Origin: Lingula anatina
Taxonomy: Eukaryota > Brachiopoda > Lingulata > Lingulida > Lingulidae
Length of the DNA: 35,433 bases
Direction: 5' to 3'
Assembly: GCF_001039355.2 (NCBI RefSeq)
Contig: NW_019773901.1
Location: 1-35,433 of the forward strand
The notes beneath the pieces were generated by a model. That model had not been told where the DNA came from and did not search any database. It worked only from the letters and a program-made list of their open reading frames with translations. The position numbers were made by a program, and so were the translations under genes. Shown in pieces: positions 21,521 to 32,015 of the stretch; position 1 is the stretch's first letter, and the number at the start of each line of letters is the position of its first letter.

Positions 21521-22851
21521 TGATATTAAGGTAACAACAATGTCACAACACGTAACCCCAGGTCAACATACTATGTTCATTCACTGAACAATGTCACGTA
21601 CATTAGCCTCCTGGTGTCCGGTCAATCCAGTGCTTTGGTCTGAAGTGGTTGAATAAAACATTCACACGTGCTTTTATACATCCATCCATGAACTTCGTTA
21701 CAATAGTATATATTCATATGTATAAAAGTACCCGGTAAGTCCACAACGCTTGAACGCAAAAAAAAAAAAAAAAAAATCATGATAATAAAAGATACAAACG
21801 CCACACTAATTTGTATACATTCTACTATGAAATATACCAGGATATTTGGATTCATTGAATGATGTCCCAGAAATTGCCCGCCTGCCAGCCAATCCAGTTA
21901 TATCTTGTTAAAACACGTAAACAGGGGCATTCGACAGCAAAGGGAGCAAGAAACGAAAAAGTAATTAATTATGTAATTAATTAATGGATAATCCATTTTG
22001 GTATTTGCCGTGGAGCTATATTTTTGTATTTGTTTAAGATGGAGCAGGTATCACCTACAATACCTCATTTTATTGTGGTCGTTTTCTGGGACTGCAACTG
22101 TGTCTGTGTATGTGTGTATTTGTGTTTGTAAATACATGTCTTTATATGTGTACCAGTTTTTAACGTTTGTGTATGTGTGTGCACTCAACTCTTATGTGCA
22201 TTCACGTCTTCAGGCCTATACTACTTTTTTAACTATTTGTGTGCGTATTTACGTATGTATTAGCGTATTTTTGTACTTCACATTGCGACCACTGTCACAT
22301 CAATTATTACTGAGGTGAGGAATATACAAAAACAAAGTAAACAAGAATTGTAACACAAAGATTGTGCGTATGTAATCCACATTTTGAGTTAACCTTCACT
22401 ATTCAAAGATGCCATCCATATCTTCTTCACATGTGGGTTAAACTAGGGTCTTGAATTCCAGAGATTAAATAGCCAGATGACAGGTAAAATATACAGGAGA
22501 AACAGGACTTTGGTAATAAGTACCAGTTAGTGGAGTTTGGCCAAGAAGATTGCACCAGCAGTGGACAGTGACAGAGACACACGCTGAACTCTTGGGACAC
22601 ACTGGCACTTGGTCCCTATCCCTTGAATCATGCTGCAGTCCCACTGACAGAGGGCATTCAAAAACCTTTTCACTAACTGTCGTTCACTTACACAACTATA
22701 ACCTTTCACTCTCACGATCGATCCCTGATTCGATGGTCTAAAACTTCACTTAAGTGTGTGCGACAGAAAGCAAGTCAACCACAAGGGTAAATCAACGTAA
22801 CCCTGCTTTATTCAACAACTGACTAATATTCTTTACAAACTACTTAATTAC

Positions 22852-23531
22852 TAAATTTAAAAATTCGTGCCATATTCGGGAGGGAAATTAAAATTAATAA
22901 AATTGTCATAAAATATTAGGGCTTTGTAAGAATGCCTCTGGAATTCTAAGAATGCACATCGAACCCGCCTAGAATTATTCTTGCACATTCCAGGTATATT
23001 ACCTCTCAAATGCAGCTTGAATGTAGTTGGAATACTGTAGGGATATTGCGAATGATGGAATGCACTTCGACAGTTTTTGACATGACAAAAACATTCGAGC
23101 CGGCCACAAGAATGGGTAAAAATATTTGGAATGCTCTCAGAATTTTGAGAATGCTCCTCGAATAACCTGGAATGCACAAATAATTGTATTTTCGACGCTA
23201 TCCTTAATCATTCCGCCTCTAGTGTGCCGGGGGTATAAAAATGTTTCGAATGTGCCTCGGATGAGCTGAAATATAAATTTTGCCAGCAATCGAACTACAC
23301 TAGTACGCCATTCAAAGTATATTATACATATTCTGACTGCCTTCTGACAGCATTATAGATATTCTTAGTTTCCCAACTACATTCGACCTGCATTTGAGGG
23401 CTAAAACAGCCGAATGTTCACCTATCATTCCAGGCGAATTCAAGCGCATTCTGAGTATTCCAACGGTACTCTTGCAATAATTAAGGTTAATTTAAACTTT
23501 TTTCACGAATGTGGTGCGAATTTTTAAAATT
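22852..23531. mobile_element. Long inverted-repeat (fold-back) element rich in GAATG/CATTC
   Basis: The left side from AAATTTAAAAATTCGTGCC is matched in reverse complement by the right side ending GTGCGAATTTTTAAAATTC. The match extends inward for about 200 bp with gaps, including TCAAATGCAG...CGAATGTAGTTGG paired segments (left about 23005, right about 23385). GAATGC-type heptamers recur on the left and their complements on the right. Minus-strand ORFs inside are by-products. Confidence 0.65.
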
Positions 23532-23624
23532 CTACATTCAGCCTCATTCTTCTTGATTCCTGCTGTTTCCAATTAAGTGTGACGGGGTTATAAACATTTG
23601 GATACAAGCTGGAGGGTTCAACTG

Positions 23625-24010
23625 GCATAGACTCAATTTTCGCATAAAATGACCACGGACTTGAAATGTATGCAGATTGAAAAACTACTCCAAATTATTT
23701 TTTCTAAAATCTCTGATCCATAATCTATTTACACCCAAACAAGAGAAGTAAAAGATGCATTTGAAATCGCATTCTGCCACGTCACAAAACTCGTTATGAT
23801 CCCTCCATTAACTCTCAAAAGGTATTACTTAAAGAAAAACCAAAGGGCACCATTTTTTTCCTTAAATGTCGTTTGTATGGATATTTTCTGTTTTCTATAT
23901 GTGTCTTGTGTTTTCTATATTGTACCGTTTTCAGTACCGCATTTGAATAACTGTGTTATTACGCGCGTAACATTAATGTTTCATACATTATACGCTATTT
24001 TGCGAACATA
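23625..24010 (+). repeat. R1 repeat copy 2 (partial, right half)
   Basis: It begins at GACTCAATTTTCGCATAAAATG and includes CCACGGACTTGAAAT, the AAATCTCTGATCCATAAT block and AAACCAAAGGGCACCAT. It lacks the TACCATGCACAATGACTG block and the CT tract. It ends at TTACGCGCGTAAC. Confidence 0.55.
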
Positions 24011-24339
24011 AGGAGCTGGAGGAAAGGAATTTACCTTGAAAATCGATATTTATTTTAAAAATATAGTGATTTTATCCAACATACAAGCCTTTGTTCAACA
24101 TGTCCCTGATGTTGGATTTGATGTTTTATATGTCATTTTAAAATTAAACAATTTAGTTCTGAACAATTCCCGTTACGTTAAAACGTCACAGTCTTCTGGA
24201 CATTTCAAATGGAAATATGGAAACCATGTAACTCTATTTGAGGGGTAATAACGCTTAAAAGTTCTAAATTAGGAAAGTCGAATAGCCTTGCGGTTGGTCA
24301 GCCCTTATTGACGTTCTTCATTATCCAGAATGACTTGCC

Positions 24340-24359
24340 ATCACTTACAGTGAAGCTCC

Positions 24360-24402
<43 letters not shown>

Positions 24403-25125
24403 AAACACACACACACACCTAAACACGCATGCTCACTGGCTATTTAATCCAATAAACACTCTACAAATATGAGCTCGTGCTTTGCGAATAATATTATGCT
24501 ACCATAACAGGCGTCTTTGCATTTTGTACCAGACACGATGACAGATACATTGATAAAGGAATGTGCTCCCTGGTCATTAAATCCAATAAACACTCAAAAA
24601 GTTAAGTACGTGCTTGGTGATTTTAAAGGATAACATAATCATTGACGTTACCTTTTGTACCATGCACAATGACTGATACGTTGATACAATAATGTGTTGG
24701 CTTACTCCCAGAAACCGAAGCCAAACAAAACAGCCAGGAAGTTGTGTTTGTCAATTGCCACTATTGTTGCAATGATAGTTCTGATAACTCTAATTTAGTA
24801 TCGTAGGCATTTCTTTAAATGGCAGAAACTCAATTTTCTCATAAGATGGCTGTTTTGACTCAAACAAGAGGAAGTAAAGGTTACATTTAACTCTTCTCAC
24901 AAATCCCAACTAAATGTCAACATAAAGTCTCAAAAAGTTTGACCTAAATAAAGACGAAAGAGTATTATTTCATATATCCCGAACTTTGATGATTGTACGT
25001 ACGTTTATGTTTACTTTATGTGCCCTCGGTAACTTATTTATATACTGGGTAATTACTCGCATAAATTGTGTCATACAAATCTACGCCATTTTAAGGACTT
25101 AACAAATCATGTGCATGTAAAAGTC
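24340..25125 (+). repeat. R1 repeat copy 3
   Basis: It starts at a CCAGAATGACTTGCCAT segment and continues through the (CT)n/(CA)n tract and two tandem TTTTGTACCA blocks (24520 and 24650, about 130 bp apart). It then has the CTATTGTTGCAATGATAG, TCTCATAAGATGG and GACCTAAATAAAGACGAAAG blocks. Confidence 0.65.
24365..24418. repeat. (CT)n then (CA)n microsatellite in R1 copy 3
   Basis: CT units to 24402, with one interruption, then CA units from 24406. Confidence 0.9.
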
Positions 25126-25196
25126 TGTCTGTTTTTTTGTTTTTTTTTTTTATGTTGTTGATTATACAGAATGAACTGTCATTCTGAAGAGTACAA

Positions 25197-25322
25197 TCTC
25201 TCTCTCTCTCTCTCATCTGTAATCAAATAAACACAAATAGTGCGTCGATACATAACTTGGTTTGTTATTTATGTTGTTGTTTATCCACAATGAACTGTCA
25301 TAATATAAATTCAAATCACTAT

Positions 25323-25358
<36 letters not shown>
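25197..25358. repeat. Two (CT)n microsatellites in R1 copy 4
   Basis: CT tracts at 25197-25214 and 25324-25358. Confidence 0.9.
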
Positions 25359-25362
<4 letters not shown>

Positions 25363-25806
25363 ATCCAATAACCACTCACAGTAAGTTAACTGCGTATTTT
25401 GCAGATCTAAGTAATAGGATAACGTAATCGGGATTGCATTTTGTATCATGAACAATGACTGATACATTGATCAAAGGTGTGTTCCATGCCCGTTAAATTC
25501 AATGAACACTCAAACAGTTAAGTACTATTTGGTAAATATTAATAGGATAGCATAATCAGTGTCGTTACATTTTGTACCATGCACAATGACTGATACCTTG
25601 ATACAATGTGTTGGCTTACTCCCAGCAGCCGAAGACAAACAAAACAGCCCGGAGAGCTGTATTTGTCAATTGTCCCTATTGTTGCAGTGAAAGTTTTGAT
25701 AACTACAATTTATGACATTTACAATTTTAAGGCAGTGTCGGAATTTCGCCAAAGATGGTCACGGACGTCGAATTTATACGGAGTGAAATATTATTACAAA
25801 TTATTA

Positions 25807-26019
25807 CCTCCGCCAAGGAGGTTATGTTTTCACCCCTGTTTGTATGTTTGTTTGTCTGTCATCAACATAACTCAAAAAGTAATGGATCAATTTTGATGAA
25901 ATTTTCAGGAACTGTCAGAAGTGGACCAAGAAAGATTTTGGGAGTGATCCGGATCAATAATATATCAATTAATATTCAATAATAATAATAAATTGCCGCC
26001 TTGGCGGAGGTCTTTCTAG
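25807..26019 (+). mobile_element. MITE with CCTCCGCCAAGG ends, TTA target-site duplication
   Basis: The left end CCTCCGCCAAGGAGG is mirrored by CCGCCTTGGCGGAGG at 25996-26010 (14 of 15 positions). The element interrupts an R1 repeat: related copies near 4160 and 34800 read straight through from the CAAATT side to TTTGTAAAATC. That empty site implies a TTA duplication at 25804-25806 and 26020-26022. No ORF of transposase size is present. Confidence 0.75.
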
Positions 26020-26289
26020 TTATTTGTAAAATCTCTGACTTAAACAAGTGAATTGAAAAGATTGCATTTAAACTCACATCTTACCACATTACCAGATCAA
26101 ATGCAACTATGAAGTCTCGAACAGCATGACTTAAATAAAAAAAAAACAAAGAACATCATTTCATATATCCCTAAATGTAATATTTGGACTCACATGTTTT
26201 ATCGGCAACTCTTACATACTGTGTTATTTAGTGCGTAAAATGTGTCATACAAAACTATGCCATTTGGAGGACTTTACAAACTGGGTGGA

Positions 26290-26950
26290 TCGATAACTTG
26301 GTCTGTTATTAATTTTGTTGATTGTCCACAATAATTTGTCATTCTTTAGAGTAAAATCACTGTCTCACTCTCTCTCATTCTCATTCTTTCTCCCTCCAAT
26401 GCCAAAAACCTATTAACGCACAAAGATAGGTATAAGTGCGTACTCGGTAAATATTAATATGATAACATATTATCAGTGTCGTTACATTTTGCACCATGCA
26501 CGGAGACTGATACGCTGATACAATAATGTGTGGCTCACTCTTAGCGACCTAAGCCCCCAAAAACATTAGAAAGAACTGTCTTTGTTAACTGTCACTATTA
26601 TTATACTTTGATAACTAGAACTTTATATCATTGGGATTTTTATTTGGCGTTGACTCAATTTTGCGCATAAGAGGGCCACGGATGTGAAATACTGTAGATA
26701 CGGGTTGAAGTATTATTTTGAATAATCATTTGTAAAATTACTGATTCGTAGTCTTTTTTACTCAAACAAGCGGAATTAAAGATTGCACATAAGCTCACAT
26801 CTTGTCACATTTCCTGATCAATTAACACACAAAGAAAGATATAAGTGCGTACTTTGTAATTAACTAATATGATATTTTAATAAGTGTCATTGCATTTTGT
26901 ACCAGGCACCATGACAGAAACGTTGATACAATGATGCTAAACATTATGTT
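26290..26950 (+). repeat. R1 repeat copy 5
   Basis: It holds the GTCTGTTATTAATTTTG segment, a decayed CT tract (26360-26395), the CAGTGTCGTTACATTTTGCACC block, the GCGCATAAGAGGGCCACGG block and a second truncated TTTTGTACCAGGCACC block near 26895. Confidence 0.6.
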
Positions 26951-27934
26951 ATAATAATTTCCTATGGTGATGTTTTACGAGATTTTCTTATGTTAAGTGA
27001 GAAGTAACATGTAGGTCCCCTGTTAGTCTTCAGGACATCAAAACTATGTGAAGATTAAGTAAGACGTGTAACTGAGTCATAAACAAAGATCATATAATTT
27101 ATGGATTATAAAGCAAATAATATTTTTGTGAGTATTTTCAAAACTGAAAATCTGATATAATGAAATATCATTTTGGAAGAAACTGAAATTCAATATTTTA
27201 TACTGCATGCTATTAATTTCCAAAAGGCACAACATCTAGGGTTTCAGACCCATATAATTTCCTCAAGACAAAGGCACATCTTCTCCAAGTTTGCCAATCT
27301 CATATAATTATTCTTAATACCCAGAATAATTTGCTCAGTTCTTATTAAACCATGCTGTTTGCTAAATGGTTGTAAGGACGCCGACATAAAAGATGTCGTT
27401 CTGACAAGGGGTAAAAAATCTCATACACTCAGAACTGAAGGAGAAAATTAAGTCTTGGGGCACTATAGAGTATGCAATGTGCAGAAACAAATACTTAACA
27501 CCAGTCGGCATAAAACAATTTAAGCAACAAGTGATCCACAATATAAATACATTTATTCAGCGTTTCATGATAGAAATAACCACCATTTAGTTTATTTAAT
27601 ATACAGCTGATTAATTCGTTATTTCAGCAGTCACCTCTATTGCGCAGTATTTATCACCTGGTTTTAATGTTGATTCAGTCTTTATTAAAATTTATCCATA
27701 TAATACTAGGATTAAAAAAAAAACATGTACAATTTGGTACCTGCATATATCTAATATACACTTCTTCCATAACTATGCCGCCATACGAATTATTTGCCTG
27801 TGGGTATGGGGCTGCTTCAAAATTTCATATATGAATGCACACGAAAGAAAAATCCCAATCTTCACTATAAAATGTTCCAAGAGGTTAATGTATATAAATT
27901 TTTAACTTTGTGACCTTTGTGACCCTATAGAACT

Positions 27935-28160
27935 GACCGGATGGCTTAAATGGTAGAGTGCTCGCCTCCGGTACAGTAGGTTGTGGATCATACCAAAGAC
28001 CATCATAAAATGGTACCTACTGTCTCCTTGCTTAGCACTCAGCATATAAAGGTTGAAGTAGGGAACAAAGCCAGTATTGTTGAATGACTGGTAACAGAGG
28101 GTCATGTGGAAGATAAGCTTACGCTTAACATGTTTACCCTCTTTAAATAAAGTAAAAAAA
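27935..28160 (+). mobile_element. tRNA-derived SINE in copy B
   Basis: The 5' part is tRNA-like, with GGCTTAAATGGTAGAGTG as an A box and GGTTGTGGATCATACC as a worn B box. It is followed by a non-tRNA core that begins with a CAAAGACCATC-like stretch and an ATGGTAC motif, and it ends in an A-rich tail. The layout resembles SINEs I recall from molluscs (V-SINE/Meta-type), but the family name is unverified. The matching place in copy A, near 6862-6868, has no insert, so the element arrived after the duplication or was lost from A. Confidence 0.6.
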
Positions 28161-28367
28161 GATTTTGGCATAGTTCTTCACAATAAATTAAAAGAAAAAA
28201 AAGATAATCATGTTCCAATGCCCATCTACTATTTTTCTGATTCTTACAAAGTATGGTAATTAAAATCGCTTAAGGGCGTCACAAAAACGTAGGACATCGC
28301 GTTAGAGCCAAATGACTGCTATGTGACCACTATAGTTAATAAGAGGGAGCTATTTAGAAGGTATCCC

Positions 28368-28855
28368 TCCAGCAGGCATAGTGACATTGGATCAACGTTT
28401 AAAACAGGTTGATACGTTGAATTGCAGTTGATCTACCCTAAATTCAACGTAAAATCATCCAGCCACGTCAAAACACCGTCATAATGTGACGTTGACTCAA
28501 CGTTGTATTTTGGTCATTGACTCAACGTTGTTGTTTTGTTGTCGTGAGGCAAGACATGGATTGTAATTTAAAATATTAATTATTGAAAACGTGACACTTA
28601 GTTTATCAATACTGTAACTAACTTTATCAAAATATTAAAGAAGTGTTTTAAAGTAAAAGTGACAGTTGTTTTGTGTATTTAGTGAACTAGTGATTTTTCT
28701 TAACTTGTTATTTAGAAATACATTCCAATAAACTTCCTTGCAAGGTCAGCTAACACTAGGATAAATAAGTAGCTGTAAATGTGATGAAGTGAAGTTAGTA
28801 AAGTTGACAGTTTTCGGCACTCTGTTATAGATAGGTTGAAGTGACTGTGACTTTG

Positions 28856-28916
<61 letters not shown>

Positions 28917-29360
28917 TTGGAAATCCTAACTTAAAGGCCATACATATATTCCCTACATATATTTAGCCATCAAACATGTCCTACTGCTAAACACATAATC
29001 CGGGTGCCGCATTTCAGCCCATGCAACCCCAGTCCCCGACACGAACGGTAAAGTTCACGGTGTACTCATACTTAGATGCAAAACATGCTTAACAGCTTAA
29101 TGCGTTGAAAAAAATCAGACAAAGCAGGCACTATTATGTATCTACAGTGTGCATTATAATTGTGTACCTTATTTTGTACCAAAAATAAAAACATTTCAGG
29201 TCATTTTAATGTCTTTTCATGTTGTTTAATAACTGAGGTTGATAAAATGTTGTTATCTGACGTTGATCAAACTTTCAAATCCAAAATTTATCCAACGTCT
29301 TATCAACGCTATGGTTCAACGTTGTTTCAACGTTAAAACAACATAAATTGCCCTCTGGGC
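28368..29360. mobile_element. Fold-back MITE-like element with CAACGTT repeats
   Basis: The ends are imperfect inverted repeats (CCAGCAGGCA on the left; TGCCCTCTGGG on the right). Both terminal regions are filled with CAACGTT/AACGTTG motifs. The interior holds a (TA)n tract at 28857-28912 and no ORF. Comparison with copy A shows an uninterrupted site near 7068. The insertion lies about 55 nt beyond the gene B stop codon. No clear target-site duplication was seen. Confidence 0.6.
28857..28912. repeat. (TA)n microsatellite inside the CAACGTT element
   Basis: 28 uninterrupted TA units. Confidence 0.95.
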
Positions 29361-29413
29361 CGTATTCTAGAGGGGGGAGAAATACTGCTGTTCTAAATGA
29401 AACAGTTCGGTTG

Positions 29414-29617
29414 CTATGGATAAGTGCTTAATTGCACTATTTGTAACGACAAAAGCGACCCGAAAAACAACGAAAACCCGATTACAGCAGCAGTGGTGAG
29501 AGCAATGCATACAGGTTTTTTTCCACAGCAAATCACTTGGAACAGATGCATTTTACAACGGAGACTTTGTTCGGTTAGCCACCTTCTACAACGGCGCAAA
29601 TAACGGATACAATTCGC
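29414..29617 (-). CDS. Gene B exon 3 (basic region, Cys-Cys, transmembrane tail)
   Basis: The acceptor TTTTTTTTCCAG precedes GCG AAT TGT and 67 codons run to the stop. The basic segment (several Arg/Lys within 20 residues) lies before ICCGKKPVCIA, which is followed by a hydrophobic stretch of about 25 residues. The part before CC is about twice as long as in gene A, so the acceptor may differ slightly; a second possible acceptor, TTGTAG, lies inside the exon. Confidence 0.7.
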   Translation of the reverse strand, partial: ANCIRYLRRCRRWLTEQSLRCKMHLFQVICCGKKPVCIALTTAAVIGFSLFFGSLLSLQIVQLSTYP

Positions 29618-31587
29618 CTGGAAAAAAAAATGTTCAATAAGAATAAAATAAACAATGGAATACATTGATCCTTAAGTTTCTATGTGTGGAATGTATAACG
29701 ACATAAATTTATGATAACAGAAGCTGACCTTGAAAACATTTAGACGGTTAAGACATACCCCAGAAATTTGGCAAATGTTAAGAAATGCCTAACATGAGTT
29801 TGTTGAGGAAATAAGAAAAAAAAACAGTTTTCCTCTGAAATATGACCCATTATTCAGTCACACGTTTTACTCTCTTATGACAAAACAAGTGCATTTGTAC
29901 TAGCTTATATGTTTGGAATCGATTCTCGGTGAAAAAGTACAAGACAGTTTTCTGATGCGTTTTCATTGACTGGCATTATATAACAAAACATGTCCAATAT
30001 GGTTGATTTTATTCTGGCTCTTGTGACCAAAACTCTATTAAGATAATGATATCTGCAGTTTTCATTTTTTATGCTCGCTCACACACTGTAGACTCTATAT
30101 AACAATAGACTCAAATATATATATTTCATAATTTAAAAAGGAAAAGTTCAATACTTAGCAAATGAAAAAATTACCATTGTCCTTTCAGAACCGGGAACTT
30201 TATAGGGCACTTTTGCAACGGGTTGTATAAGCTCCATTAACTCTTCTTGTTTCTCTATTCGGTTTTCCCAATCACTGTTTTCTACACACCATATCCGTTG
30301 GCCGCATTCTTTGAAAAGGTCCTGGAATGCCTCTGGCGAATTGGCAATACATTTTTCGACTGAAGTGTTTTCCTGTTTTATGACATCAGCAAATGTAAGC
30401 ACAATGATACTTTTCTGAAGGAAATCGCCTCCGAAAATTTCGCGAAATTGGTTTACTGCTTCCATTTGAGTGCATTTAATTCGGCCCATTTTAAACACAA
30501 TCAATATCGCGTCCACTTGCTCCATACACCTGGCTTCTTTGGATATTTTGTCCAAAATCTCGCAGTCAGATGTGGTCATCGAGCCTAAACCAGGTGTGTC
30601 CACAATTTGGACAGTGCAAGAGCTTGAAGGCCTGAAAATCGTGCTTGTTATTTCACCGACATTTCCTTTATAGTTAGTGTCCCCGGAAAATTTCTTTACA
30701 GTTCCCGATTTTCCTTGCCCTTTATAGCCAACGACAATGACATGGTAGGTTTTGGAGGACATCCTGAAGAAAATAATTTCAATATGAGTCATAAAAAAAT
30801 TGTAATTGAACAAGTAGCGGCTGCAACAGTCAGAAAAAGAACAACTAATTCTATTTTAAAAGGGAGAAATTATTTCATTGGCTATAAACACAAAAATAGC
30901 GGGACAATGATTTGCTTTAAGAAGGATGACTGAAGAGAAAAAAGACAACCAATGAAAAATGACAAATGCACATAAAAAGACATAGTTTGTTCGGTTTCAA
31001 AAAATATATTATTATTCTGTCTGTGTGACTTTTGCCAGAAAATAATAATGATGATGATGATGATGATATTATTATTATTATTATTGTAATGATGGCGACG
31101 ATGATGATGGCAATGGTACATTTAGCTGGCTGTGTGTACAATATAAATAATGATAACAGTCCACACCTAAAAGCATCATACACACAACCAAAGATTCTAC
31201 AACATAAGAACTTAAATTGCCAGTGATAAAAATTCTTAGAGAATTGCCAAGGCATAACTGCAGTAATGACTTAAGCATTTTCCAATTATAAACTATCTGT
31301 GTGATATCGAGAAACTCTTTTCAACTTTTCCCAGTAAAAATGAAACCACTAATGCGTTTATTTAACCCAACCCACTGAAAGCTTTCCGCCGATTACCGAT
31401 TAAACACTGAAAAAAGTTCCCGCGGGGATAACACAACTAGCATTCAAGTGGGTAGGCCATATTTGATAGGCGATTCTGTTAGTCCACTGATTTGAATGCG
31501 CTATAAAACTGACTCTGCGTACGTCTCAGCGTGTTCTGCTTTCGCTTCATCGGCGACGTATTATCACATGTGAATGTATACCTACAT
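29414..31587 (-). CDS. Gene B: GIMAP/AIG1-like GTPase with C-terminal membrane anchor (3 exons)
   Basis: Predicted exons are 31587-31586, 30763-30175 and 29617-29414 (795 nt, 264 residues). The GTPase exon contains GYKGQGKS, DTPG and TFAD and ends at ATG followed by the donor GTAATT, phase 0. The last exon starts after a T-rich TCCAG acceptor. It encodes a basic stretch (RYLRRCRRW), then ICCGKK, then about 25 hydrophobic residues, ending LSTYP. Over the GTPase exon more than half of residues match gene A by eye, with small compensating length differences. Exon 1 contributes only AT after an in-frame TAA; exon 2 begins G-ATG-TCC, giving MetMet, so initiation within exon 2 is also possible. A fold-back element sits about 55 nt past the stop and may have changed the 3' UTR. 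Confidence 0.77.
30175..30763 (-). CDS. Gene B exon 2 (AIG1 GTPase domain)
   Basis: This 589-nt exon follows the acceptor TTTTCTTCAG and begins G ATG TCC TCC AAA ACC. It carries the P-loop, DTPG and TFAD in the same spacing as gene A. The open frame continues upstream of the acceptor for 17 codons of intron-like sequence; those residues have no counterpart in gene A and are probably not translated. Confidence 0.87.
31045..31112. repeat. (ATG)n/(ATT)n tract in gene B intron 1
   Basis: ATG-like units followed by ATT units and a second GATGATG patch. The acidic or Ile-rich ORFs here are by-products. Confidence 0.85.
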
Positions 31588-31635
31588 AGCTGTTCCTATT
31601 TAGGGGAGTACGGGCGAACTAGTGAAGTCATGCCT

Positions 31636-32015
31636 ATCGGCCCTGTTTACAGAGAATCTTACCTCGCTAATCAATTATTAGCTAACACAATTATTAGCTA
31701 ACACAAAAATGTTCTTGACTTTTCGTAGAACTACATTTACATGGAAATACATTAACCCTTTTAAAACTTACTAAAATACACTGTTATTAAAGTCTGAGTA
31801 TTTAGTTACTACTTTAATTGTATTTTATTGCCATGTTCTTGTTTTAATGTAAGTTTTTGTAACAGCTTTAGCTAGATTATAGAATGGATTTCAAGTAGAG
31901 AGAGAGAGATGGGGTGTTGCATTTATTAAAATAAACAAAAGATTCACCGTCACACACAGATAGAGAGAGGATTGTGGGGAAAAAAAGGAAAATTAATAAA
32001 GGAATTAACCTTTTA
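31636..32015 (+). repeat. Counterpart of the 18583 fragment, upstream of gene B
   Basis: It starts within about 8 nt of where similarity to copy A ends. It contains GGCCCTGTTTACAGAGAATC and, further on, GGAAAATTAATAAAGGAATT. Relative to 18583-18740 it has extra sequence in the middle, including a GAGA tract and a TTATTAGCTAACACAA duplication. Confidence 0.45.

Larger units (their letters stand above)
25150..26290 (+). repeat. R1 repeat copy 4, interrupted by the 25807 MITE
   Basis: The 5' segment ending in a CT tract occurs twice (25197-25214 and 25324-25358). Two tandem GTACCATGCAC-like blocks follow, about 135 bp apart. The right half is split by the MITE and resumes at TTTGTAAAATCTCTGAC. 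Confidence 0.65.
27620..31635. repeat. Segmental duplication, copy B (contains gene B)
   Basis: This is the same segment as 6560-9220 in the same orientation. It is about 1.3 kb longer, mainly because of a SINE near 27935-28160 and a fold-back element near 28368-29360. Similarity ends just upstream of the first exon, after GGGCGAACTAGTGAAG. Beyond that point the sequence instead matches 18583-18740. Confidence 0.75.

Noticed and set aside
22857-23177. 106-codon minus-strand ORF with repeated short motifs
   Set aside because: It lies wholly in the left arm of the long fold-back element, and its motif repetition comes from the GAATG repeats.
27902-28171. 89-codon minus-strand ORF
   Set aside because: It is the complement of the SINE.
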